This document shows, in pieces, positions 15,950-22,468 of a stretch of 44,339 bases of DNA. The notes below the pieces were generated by a model that was not told the DNA's origin, searched no databases, and saw only the letters and a program-made list of their open reading frames with translations. The translations under genes were made by a program, and so were the position numbers. The stretch's first letter is position 1; each line of letters starts with the position of its first letter. The DNA is from a virus: positions 1 to 44,339 of IMG/VR virus record IMGVR_UViG_3300017969_006784, one strand, 5' to 3'.

Positions 15950-16754
15950 CTTTACCTCCAATAATTTGTTCAATAATGTATGTTGTTTCAAAATAATTTC
16001 TTACTTTGTATGATTTTCCATTCTCTAATTTTTTACATGCGTCATAAATTTCTTTATCATTGCCATTGTCTTCACAACGGTCGCCCATAAAGATAATCTC
16101 TTCGTACTTAATATCACTGTTTAATTGATCATTTAAAGCGTAAGTTTTATCCCATCCCGTAGGGAATATATCAAAACTAGTATCACCACCTAACTTTACT
16201 GTGACACCTTTAAATAAATCTTTATAGTTTTTATCGATGTATTCTAAAATACTCATTCTTATGTTATACTTTTTATCAACTGCAACAAATCTCTCTCTAT
16301 CATTACTATCAGCATTTCTACCTATAGGTGACCAGTTTATCATAGATCCGCGCGAGACAATAAACGTAGAAGTCAACAATATTCCATCAGTACCTTCTAA
16401 TCTTAATAAATAACTTTGACAGTCAAATATTGCTTTAATCATATCGCTGTATCTTCCTCTTCCAACATGATGACACAAACTATGAGTATACTCGCAAGAA
16501 AACCTACCATTTGAAAAATTATATTTTTTCGTGCCATTGCAAGGATAGTATAGAATAGCTGTTGGATCAACAGGACTACCTATATCAAAAATTGGATCAC
16601 ATTGTTGCTCTATGTAATTTAAGTCGGAACCAGTCACAATAGCTATTTTATAACCGCTTTTTTGTAAGTTACCTAGCGCTGTCATCATTGACAAAGATAT
16701 TTGTTTTCTAGCATCAGTTAATGTGCCATCCATATCAAACATAACTAATTTCAT
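15942..16754 (-). CDS. Eukaryotic-type phosphomannomutase (HAD superfamily)
   Basis: 270 aa. The HAD nucleophile motif is FDMDGTLTDAR (D7, D9). 'SRGSMINWSPIGR' (144-156) aligns with human PMM2 'FRNGMLNVSPIGR', 'GGDTSFDIFPTGWDKTYAL' (189-207) with the PMM2 QISFDVFPDGWDK region, and 'MGDRCEDNGND' (233-243) with the last metal loop. PMM converts mannose-6-phosphate to mannose-1-phosphate for GDP-mannose. Most bacteria use an unrelated phosphomannomutase, so this eukaryote-type enzyme in a phage is unusual. GGAG precedes the ATG. It is the first gene of the 16.75-12.1 kb operon, divergent from the serine protease. Confidence 0.9.
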   Translation of the reverse strand: MKLVMFDMDGTLTDARKQISLSMMTALGNLQKSGYKIAIVTGSDLNYIEQQCDPIFDIGSPVDPTAILYYPCNGTKKYNFSNGRFSCEYTHSLCHHVGRGRYSDMIKAIFDCQSYLLRLEGTDGILLTSTFIVSRGSMINWSPIGRNADSNDRERFVAVDKKYNIRMSILEYIDKNYKDLFKGVTVKLGGDTSFDIFPTGWDKTYALNDQLNSDIKYEEIIFMGDRCEDNGNDKEIYDACKKLENGKSYKVRNYFETTYIIEQIIGGKDE

Positions 16755-16809
16755 ATTATCGACTCCATATTTTATTTTAAATAATACTTAATTAATAAGA
16801 AGTGTATAA

Positions 16810-17520
16810 ATGATTAGCGTTAATAAAATATTAAATAACATACTATTGTTCATAATTTTTTTAGTTTGTGTTTCAAGTTGCATGTCATGTAACGTGAAAA
16901 AAATCAGTAATAAAAAAGAGATTAAATTCGGTAGAGTTAACGAAACTACTGTGTTAATACAAACTACATTAATGTCAGCTGACTTAAGTGAAGAAGATGT
17001 TTCTCGAGGTACAGGTGTCATTATAAGTGATAAATACATATTAACTGCTGCTCATGTTTGTGAACCATGGAAATATATGGTTGATATTGAAAAAAGATAT
17101 GCTAGTATGACTATTGCAATTGATGTTTATGGCAACTATTGGACCGGTGAACCTATAAGTATAGATCACTTTTATGATATTTGTTTATTTGAAAGTGATT
17201 ACAATCTAGGTATAAAACCTTCAAAGCTTTCTAAAAAAGAACCAAATAGATCTGACTTATATTATTATATAGGATATCCTTTAGGCATAAAAGGCAAAAA
17301 TCTATCTAACAAACTGTTCGGTTATTATGCTGGTGAGTTAGATAATACATATTCAATATTTAATATACCTGCTGTTGGAGGATCATCTGGTGGTCCTATA
17401 TATGACAACAAAGGAGATTTTGTAGGTCTTCTAATAGCTACATATCCAGAATTTAACAATATGTCAATATCTATACAACACAAATATATCAAAAGATTTA
17501 TAAAAGAAAGCGTCCCTTAG
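16810..17520 (+). CDS. Trypsin-like serine protease with lipoprotein signal
   Basis: 236 aa. Residues 1-22 form a signal with a lipobox-like LVCVSSC (Cys22), so it would be lipidated and exported. The chymotrypsin-fold triad is visible: His in 'ILTAAHVCEP' (about residue 81), Asp in 'HFYDICLFE' and Ser in 'GGSSGGPIYD'. A lone plus-strand gene between two minus-strand operons, it has AAGAAG as a weak ribosome site. A phage-encoded surface protease might degrade envelope or extracellular proteins, protect the infected cell or serve in lysis; this is inference. The stop codon lies in the loop of the hairpin at 17508-17534. Confidence 0.85.
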   Translation: MISVNKILNNILLFIIFLVCVSSCMSCNVKKISNKKEIKFGRVNETTVLIQTTLMSADLSEEDVSRGTGVIISDKYILTAAHVCEPWKYMVDIEKRYASMTIAIDVYGNYWTGEPISIDHFYDICLFESDYNLGIKPSKLSKKEPNRSDLYYYIGYPLGIKGKNLSNKLFGYYAGELDNTYSIFNIPAVGGSSGGPIYDNKGDFVGLLIATYPEFNNMSISIQHKYIKRFIKESVP

Positions 17521-17534
17521 GGTAGAGGACGCTT
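17508..17534. terminator. Terminator-like hairpin, probably minus-strand
   Basis: An 8-bp GC-rich stem, AAGCGTCC (17508-17515) and GGACGCTT (17527-17534), encloses the stop codon of the protease. Read on the minus strand it is followed by TTTCTTTTATAAA, fitting termination of the 17.6 kb gene; there is no T-run on the plus strand. Confidence 0.6.
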
Positions 17535-17599
17535 ACTTATTAATCGATGTTGTTGAACTTTATTTTATAAAACCCTAAACGCGTTCTACGTCTATATTT

Positions 17600-19006
17600 T
17601 TATTCTTTCATTTCTATTAAGAAGTCTCTGTTCTTCTTTTTGAAAGCAAGTTTTCCGTCTGGTACAATAACCCAGCCTACCTTAAGGTTTGATTTAACTT
17701 GTGGTTTAGAAGCATAACCATCTGTTAATATAAGTATACCATCATACTTAGATTTGTTTAAATTAGCATGCTTAATAACGCAAGTAAAACATGTGCCACC
17801 GCATCTGGTACGCTTAATATCAATACGCTTACCTTTTTTGTATTCTTGTTCAGAGTCGACATCTACTTCAGTATCAAAGTTGTACATAGTAAATGTTACT
17901 CTTTTAGCAAGATTTTGAAGTTCGCCTGAAAGTAATTCTAAGTCACTATCTGAAACGGAACCAGACTGGTCTACGTATACAGCAATATTAGATTTGTAAT
18001 CACGAAAAGCTCCTGGGTGTATTCCAGGATACTTGCGATGTATGCGTCTAATAGATGATGCTCTATCAGCACGTCTAGACATTCCACAAAATTGCTTAAG
18101 CACTGATTGCCAAGGGATTTCACGTGAAACCAAGCTACGTAAAGTAGAGCGCATCGATGCACTAATGTTACCCCACTTATTTGTTCTATCACATTCCTTA
18201 ATAGACTTTTCAAGTGCGACCTTAATCTTACCTTCCATTTTTTGACGTTCTTCATCAGACATACTATCCCAACCTTCATGGCTATCCATAGAACCTTCGC
18301 CACCTTCTCCGGGAACAACTGTAACTGGATTACCATCTTGGTCAACGAGGTTGCCATCTTCGTCTATTTTGACAGTGCCATCTGCTAAAGCATCTTGCAA
18401 AGATTTTCCTTGCATTTTTTGCGCAGATTCTATAGCCTCTTTGACTTCAGGGTCTTCCATAAGTCTAGAGAAATACCATTCAGCATTTTTGTTTTTAGGA
18501 AAAGAAGCAATTTTGTTAGATATCATTTCATATCTATCAGCAGCTTGTTGACCCATTTGTTCAACTTGCTCTGCAGTAAGAGGTTTAAATTTTTTACTAG
18601 GTATTAAACCACCTTCCGGTAATTCATCTTCTGGTATCATACTATTAATAGCTAAATCAGTAGCATAATTCCAAACTATATGTGGGTCAAATCTACGTGT
18701 TGTAGTGTGACTGAAGATTAAGTGCATTGCTTCATGCTTAAGCAAGCCAAAAACTTCTTTTTTGCTTAAACCAGCGAGAAACTTTCTATTCCACATCATG
18801 TGTATTTCACTGTCTTTGACATACACACCCGCAGTAGGAATTTTAGTAGTTTCAGACTTGTTAATTTGTCTGATAATGTGCGCATAAAAAGGCTCATTCC
18901 ACATGAGAGAAATTAAATAATAGTCTAGATTGAAGTTATCCATTTGTTCTTGAGTAACTTCTTTAGAAATAAGAGATTTGTTTGTTTCAACAGTGTTTGC
19001 AGACAT
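17600..19006 (-). CDS. DUF2201-type metallopeptidase-like protein with VWA domain
   Basis: 468 aa. The N-terminal metallopeptidase-like domain has HEAMHLIFSH (91-100; HExxH), the middle (200-260) is a Gly/Asp/Glu-rich linker, and the C-terminal VWA-like domain has DQSGSVSD (346-353). This matches the DUF2201 N-terminal plus VWA-like layout that is usually encoded beside a MoxR-family AAA+ ATPase, as here (19318-20415). Such pairs are thought to remodel or assemble metalloproteins and complexes. Own promoter at 19039-19068 and GGAG ribosome site. HExxH is complete, so protease activity is possible but unproven. Confidence 0.9.
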   Translation of the reverse strand: MSANTVETNKSLISKEVTQEQMDNFNLDYYLISLMWNEPFYAHIIRQINKSETTKIPTAGVYVKDSEIHMMWNRKFLAGLSKKEVFGLLKHEAMHLIFSHTTTRRFDPHIVWNYATDLAINSMIPEDELPEGGLIPSKKFKPLTAEQVEQMGQQAADRYEMISNKIASFPKNKNAEWYFSRLMEDPEVKEAIESAQKMQGKSLQDALADGTVKIDEDGNLVDQDGNPVTVVPGEGGEGSMDSHEGWDSMSDEERQKMEGKIKVALEKSIKECDRTNKWGNISASMRSTLRSLVSREIPWQSVLKQFCGMSRRADRASSIRRIHRKYPGIHPGAFRDYKSNIAVYVDQSGSVSDSDLELLSGELQNLAKRVTFTMYNFDTEVDVDSEQEYKKGKRIDIKRTRCGGTCFTCVIKHANLNKSKYDGILILTDGYASKPQVKSNLKVGWVIVPDGKLAFKKKNRDFLIEMKE

Positions 19007-19038
19007 ATAAACTCCATAATTGTTAGTTGTTGTATTAG

Positions 19039-19068
19039 TAATATAACTAAGTAATATAAAAATTGCAA
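19039..19068 (-). promoter_or_regulatory. Shared phage promoter motif upstream of the VWA gene
   Basis: Minus-strand TTGCAA (19068-19063), 16 bases, TTATATTA (19046-19039). The same pair with the same 16-base spacing occurs upstream of the genes at 20415 and 20962. If TATATT is the -10, the spacer is 17. Confidence 0.6.
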
Positions 19069-19081
19069 AAAACGCCGGAAA

Positions 19082-19261
19082 TTATTCTATAATTTCTATT
19101 TCTCTTCGAAAAAAATGTCTAATTTCCCCATTAAACAAAACGTTGTACACGCTATATTCATCATTAGTATTATCAGTTAAGCCTCTAAGGAGACTTATTA
19201 CTAATGCAAACTGTGACTCATCACACTTATATTGTTTAATTTTAACTAATTTACCTACCAT
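19082..19261 (-). CDS. SH3-like small protein, 59 aa
   Basis: ATG 19261 gives MVGKLVKIKQYKCDESQF, preceded by TTGGAA; a TTG at 19273 is a poorer alternative. 'GKLVKIK' followed by alternating strands fits the small SH3-like family in this window. It is flanked upstream by a hairpin after the MoxR gene and downstream by the VWA gene's promoter. Function unknown. Confidence 0.5.
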   Translation of the reverse strand: MVGKLVKIKQYKCDESQFALVISLLRGLTDNTNDEYSVYNVLFNGEIRHFFRREIEIIE

Positions 19262-19273
19262 AATATATTCCAA

Positions 19274-19303
19274 GCAGGAGAGGCCAAAGAAAGACCTCTC
19301 TGC
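19274..19303 (-). terminator. Hairpin after the MoxR-like gene
   Basis: GAGAGG (19278-19283) pairs with CCTCTC (19295-19300), extended by GCA/TGC across a bulged G. It lacks a T-run, so it may be an RNA-processing or mRNA-stabilising hairpin instead of a strong terminator. Confidence 0.4.
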
Positions 19304-19317
19304 ACATGATACTAATA

Positions 19318-20415
19318 TTATTTCAAGTTTCTAGAAGTTTGTACAATCTTAGTTACTTTTGCACCAATAAGCTTGTGAATAGCACTAATATTTTTTAGAT
19401 TACCAGAAGATGAAATATTACCCCAAAGTGTAACAGTAAGCTCGTCTGAAATAACTTCAGAGAAGGCTGCTACATTAGCTGCTTCAGATGCATCCCAGTC
19501 GTTATCCATGCAATGTTCCTTAAGTTTGTCACATATACCAATAATAATGCCAGTTGAAACACCTTCTAGTTTAGTTAAATCATACCCAGCTAGAATGTCT
19601 TCAGCAGTAATATTTGCTTCAGCATTTTTGACAAAAGTGTTAAATGCAATACCAGCTTCTACACCTACCATACCAATTAATAAAGTGTATACATAATCAG
19701 GCATTTCCTTACCAGCATAGCTGCTAGGATTGACACCCATATGCTTAAGACAGGTATCAACTCTGTGCCAAGAAGCAGGGTTTGGACAAACAGTTCCAGG
19801 TTCAACAGTTGATGGATCGACTCTAAGATGAACAGGGTTTTGTTGAATAAATTCTACTAACAATTTATCTATAGAATTATTCTTAGCCCAAGAAACCCAA
19901 TCTTGTGTACTAGGTTCAAGATTAACTGCCCAAAAACGACGAAGAAGTGCAGGGTCCATTTCGTTGACATCATACTCTGAACCAACATTTACCGCAGCAA
20001 ATATTCTTGTATTTGGATGCAATTTATATGGAGCACCGTTTTTGTCGTTACCAAGAGCTCTATCTAAAACTAATTGGAAGAATGATTGTTGAACGCCAGG
20101 AAGAGAACGATTAAGCTCATCTAGCATTACAACACATGGCTCAGAACAAGCACGAATAAACCAAGAAGGCATGCAGAAAGTCATGACACCGGTTTCCTTC
20201 ATACTTTCAATATCTGGATAACCACCTACATCACCTTCAGACATAGTAGAACCAAAGACAGGGATAAATGGTAAATCTAAATCCTCAGCAACTTGTTTAG
20301 CTAAAAAAGATTTACCGATACCAGTAGGACCTTGCATTAAGACAGCAATTTCTGGTGGCAACTTAGATGCAACAGCAAGAAATGAAGAGATTGTTGTAGT
20401 TGTTTTTGTAGACAT
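19318..20415 (-). CDS. MoxR-like AAA+ ATPase
   Basis: 365 aa. Walker A GPTGIGKS at 29-36, Walker B MLDELNR at 97-103, and 'DPALLRRFWAVNLEP' with the arginine finger typical of the MoxR/RavA group. It would energise the VWA/metallopeptidase protein at 17.6-19.0 kb, its usual partner. The gene has its own promoter motif (20462-20491) and GGAG ribosome site, and is separated from its partner only by the small SH3-like gene. All ATPase motifs look intact. Confidence 0.93.
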   Translation of the reverse strand: MSTKTTTTISSFLAVASKLPPEIAVLMQGPTGIGKSFLAKQVAEDLDLPFIPVFGSTMSEGDVGGYPDIESMKETGVMTFCMPSWFIRACSEPCVVMLDELNRSLPGVQQSFFQLVLDRALGNDKNGAPYKLHPNTRIFAAVNVGSEYDVNEMDPALLRRFWAVNLEPSTQDWVSWAKNNSIDKLLVEFIQQNPVHLRVDPSTVEPGTVCPNPASWHRVDTCLKHMGVNPSSYAGKEMPDYVYTLLIGMVGVEAGIAFNTFVKNAEANITAEDILAGYDLTKLEGVSTGIIIGICDKLKEHCMDNDWDASEAANVAAFSEVISDELTVTLWGNISSSGNLKNISAIHKLIGAKVTKIVQTSRNLK

Positions 20416-20461
20416 AAAGACTCCGAAAAAATAAGTTAGTTGATTGGTTAAGTTGTATATA

Positions 20462-20491
20462 TAATATAATTGATTTTAGAAATATTTGCAG
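20462..20491 (-). promoter_or_regulatory. Shared phage promoter motif upstream of the MoxR-like gene
   Basis: CTGCAA (20491-20486), 16 bases, TTATATTA (20469-20462) on the minus strand, differing from the other two copies by one base in the -35-like hexamer. About 45 bases of leader precede the ATG. Confidence 0.6.
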
Positions 20492-20518
20492 ATTTTGCTT
20501 GAAAAAAAATAATTTTTT

Positions 20519-20962
20519 TTATATTTTTCTTAGCATTGAAACTTTTATCCAAACATTATGAACGCCACCAATGATGTTTGCAAACTCGGTCTTTTCATCA
20601 GAATGCATTCGGCCCCACATGTTATCAACGCTTTCACAAAGACCCCAGTTAATAGGATTACGTTTTGATTTAGCTATTACTATAAACACAGTGTTTTCAA
20701 TTTCTTCCAGTGGTGTGCCACCAAATTGCCATTCTGCGTTTTTTCCAGTTACTTTTATTTTTACTAAATCATTTTCCTTAATATCCCAATCGAATTCTGG
20801 TTTGCGTTTTTGACGGCGATCTTGTTTCCATTCAACACTGTGCTGAGCTTTTTGTTCTCTCATACTAGTATTAACACGCTTCTTTTTATAAGCAGCAAAT
20901 TCCTCTGGGTTGTTTTGCATAATCTGTTGTTTGATTGAATTGTATAATTTTTTTCTAGACAT
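20519..20962 (-). CDS. Basic protein with internal SH3-like domain, 147 aa
   Basis: The first 55 residues are strongly basic and helical (MSRKKLYNSIKQQIMQNNPE, then KKKRVNTSMREQK and RRQKRKPEFDW). From residue 60 the sequence reads IKENDLVKIKVTGK and continues as a beta-rich domain like the small SH3-like proteins here. The pairing suggests nucleic-acid or ribosome binding, by inference. AGGAGGT before ATG, own promoter motif at 20982-21011. The A8/T8 inverted run after the stop (20509-20530) may be a weak terminator. Confidence 0.65.
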   Translation of the reverse strand: MSRKKLYNSIKQQIMQNNPEEFAAYKKKRVNTSMREQKAQHSVEWKQDRRQKRKPEFDWDIKENDLVKIKVTGKNAEWQFGGTPLEEIENTVFIVIAKSKRNPINWGLCESVDNMWGRMHSDEKTEFANIIGGVHNVWIKVSMLRKI

Positions 20963-20981
20963 GTTGACCTCCTGATATATG

Positions 20982-21011
20982 TAATATAACTAGCTCAGAA
21001 TGTTTTTGCAA
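20982..21011 (-). promoter_or_regulatory. Shared phage promoter motif upstream of the 147-aa gene
   Basis: TTGCAA (21011-21006), 16 bases, TTATATTA (20989-20982) on the minus strand, followed by the AGGAGGT ribosome site. Third copy of the same pair with identical spacing. Confidence 0.6.
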
Positions 21012-21027
21012 TATTTGCAGAAAATAA

Positions 21028-21492
21028 TTATAAAAAATCAAAATATTTTTTGTTTTTACTTTTGTTAACGTTTTTTATGTATTTGTCAGCTAATTTTTTT
21101 ATTTCATTTGACTTATTAGGTTTTTTTGTTTTTTTTGGCTTTGTATCAACTGGATTTGATACTGCACCATCAACATATGTACCTAAAGTAAATGATTCAA
21201 AATGTGAAGCCAAAAGATGTTCTATATCTGATATATTATGATTAGTGATATCAAATCTGTAACTCGACACTAATACAAATCCTTTGTCTGTCCACTTTTC
21301 TAATTTTGCCCAGTATACAGACACATGTGTAGATCCATCAGCCTCCCATTCAGGCACTGTATCAATAGTAATTTGAAAACGGCCAGTAATTGCATCTCCT
21401 CCTGATCTTAAATAAACTGAGTATGCATACATACTTAAGTAATTTTCTTCTCCACTAAAAGAATATAAATTCTTATGTTTATAATTATTCAT
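21028..21492 (-). CDS. Hypothetical protein, 154 aa
   Basis: The N-terminal 105 residues look like a mixed alpha/beta domain (AITGRFQITIDTVPEWEADG, STHVSVYWAKLEKWTDKGFV). Residues 112-150 form a basic linker (PVDTKPKKTKKPNKSNEIKK) and a short helix. AGGAG lies upstream of ATG 21492. It is divergent from the 93-aa plus-strand gene with an inverted repeat between them. No recognised family. Confidence 0.6.
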   Translation of the reverse strand: MNNYKHKNLYSFSGEENYLSMYAYSVYLRSGGDAITGRFQITIDTVPEWEADGSTHVSVYWAKLEKWTDKGFVLVSSYRFDITNHNISDIEHLLASHFESFTLGTYVDGAVSNPVDTKPKKTKKPNKSNEIKKLADKYIKNVNKSKNKKYFDFL

Positions 21493-21520
21493 AATAGCTC
21501 CTATAAGTAAGTTAATAATT

Positions 21521-21557
21521 ATTAATTCAATTTAAGTCAGTAATTAATTGAATTAAT
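21521..21557. promoter_or_regulatory. Inverted repeat between divergent genes
   Basis: A perfect 12-bp inverted repeat, ATTAATTCAATT (21521-21532) and its complement (21546-21557), with 13 bases between, sits midway between the divergent starts at 21492 and 21581. It may be an operator or part of overlapping promoters. Confidence 0.35.
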
Positions 21558-21580
21558 TAAATTATAAAGGCAAATTTAAA

Positions 21581-21862
21581 ATGTATAAATTTAATTTAAA
21601 AAAATATATTAGATATATTATCTCAGAAGAAATTGGTCGTAATTATCATACAATAGAAACTGATCCATATAATTGGCAAGATCATCCGGATATTAACTCA
21701 GTTATATTTGCAAATGGTGATAAATACACATGCAAAATAGAATGTAAATCTAATCCTAGCTTAAGCACAGATTCATATTCATTTCCTACAGAGCAAGAAG
21801 CTCAGCACTGGATGAGAAAACAAGCAGAAGAAATTATTAACATATTACGAAACAAAAAATAA
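21581..21862 (+). CDS. Hypothetical protein with LxE-type N-terminal helix, 93 aa
   Basis: The N-terminus MYKFNLKKYIRYIISEE is an amphipathic helix ending in IISE, similar to those of the proteins at 12.4, 36.8, 41.7 and 43.0 kb. The remainder has 'NSVIFANGDKYTCKIECKSN' and a C-terminal helix with 'EQEAQHWMRKQAEEI'. AAGG precedes the ATG. A terminator hairpin overlaps its stop codon. It may be a head-internal protein (inference from the N-terminal signal). Confidence 0.55.
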   Translation: MYKFNLKKYIRYIISEEIGRNYHTIETDPYNWQDHPDINSVIFANGDKYTCKIECKSNPSLSTDSYSFPTEQEAQHWMRKQAEEIINILRNKK

Positions 21863-21886
21863 GAGGACATACGCCCTCTTATAATT
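21861..21886. terminator. Bidirectional terminator between the 93-aa gene and hsp20
   Basis: AAGAGG (21861-21866) and CCTCTT (21875-21880) form a stem with an 8-base loop. The plus-strand side is followed by ATAATTTTAA; on the minus strand the stem is followed by ATTTTTTG, the better T-run. It separates two convergent genes. Confidence 0.7.
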
Positions 21887-21906
21887 TTAATACTAACAGC
21901 TATTTC

Positions 21907-22350
21907 TTAATCAATATCAATGTTGAAAGATTTTGTTTTATTTTCAACGTTAAATGGCACATTTACTAGCAAAAGACCAGCTTCGTATTTTGCTGATATC
22001 ATTTCTAAATTAACAGTTTCTGGCAAGGTCCATGATCTGCTAAAGTTATTATATGAAAACTCTCTATGGATATACCCGCTGTCTTTATTCGAATCAGTGG
22101 AATTTTCAACGCGTACAGTAAGAACATTGTTTTCAACATTTAAGCTAAAATCATCTCGAGAAAATCCAGGCGCTGATAACTCTAATGTGTATCTGTCATC
22201 CAACTTTTTGACGTTGGCTAAAATTCCAGATGATTTTTGTTTGCTACTTTTGTAATTAGTTGGAAAAAAAAGATCCATTGCATCGAAAACACTTGACATG
22301 TCACGTGAAAAAGGATCAAAAGAATTCATTAAAGGATATAGTTTTGACAT
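21907..22350 (-). CDS. Small heat-shock protein, Hsp20/alpha-crystallin family
   Basis: ATG 22350 (MSKLYPLMNSFDPFS) follows GGAG by 7 bases; the longer frame begins at a TTG that lies in that site. In the 147-aa product the alpha-crystallin domain spans about 45-140, with 'RYTLELSAPGFSRDDFSL', 'NNVLTVRVEN', 'YIHREFSYNNFSRSWTLPE' and 'AKYEAGLLLVNVPF' (the A-x-x-x-n-G-L pattern). Hsp20 is a chaperone that holds unfolded proteins; hsp20 genes are common in T4-like marine phages. Complements the chaperonin at 4.3-5.5 kb. Confidence 0.93.
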   Translation of the reverse strand: MSKLYPLMNSFDPFSRDMSSVFDAMDLFFPTNYKSSKQKSSGILANVKKLDDRYTLELSAPGFSRDDFSLNVENNVLTVRVENSTDSNKDSGYIHREFSYNNFSRSWTLPETVNLEMISAKYEAGLLLVNVPFNVENKTKSFNIDID

Positions 22351-22468
22351 ATATTTATTCTCCAAAGTATAATTAATAATAAAATATAGATAAAAATGTA
22401 GACGTCATTTGCATGACTAGATTATTATAATCACCAAATTATGTTTTTATAAAAAAAAAGGACAAATT

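Noticed and set aside
17971-18357. 128-aa frame inside the DUF2201/VWA gene
   Set aside because: It is a shadow frame on the same strand with no ribosome site and odd composition; the 468-aa gene explains the region.
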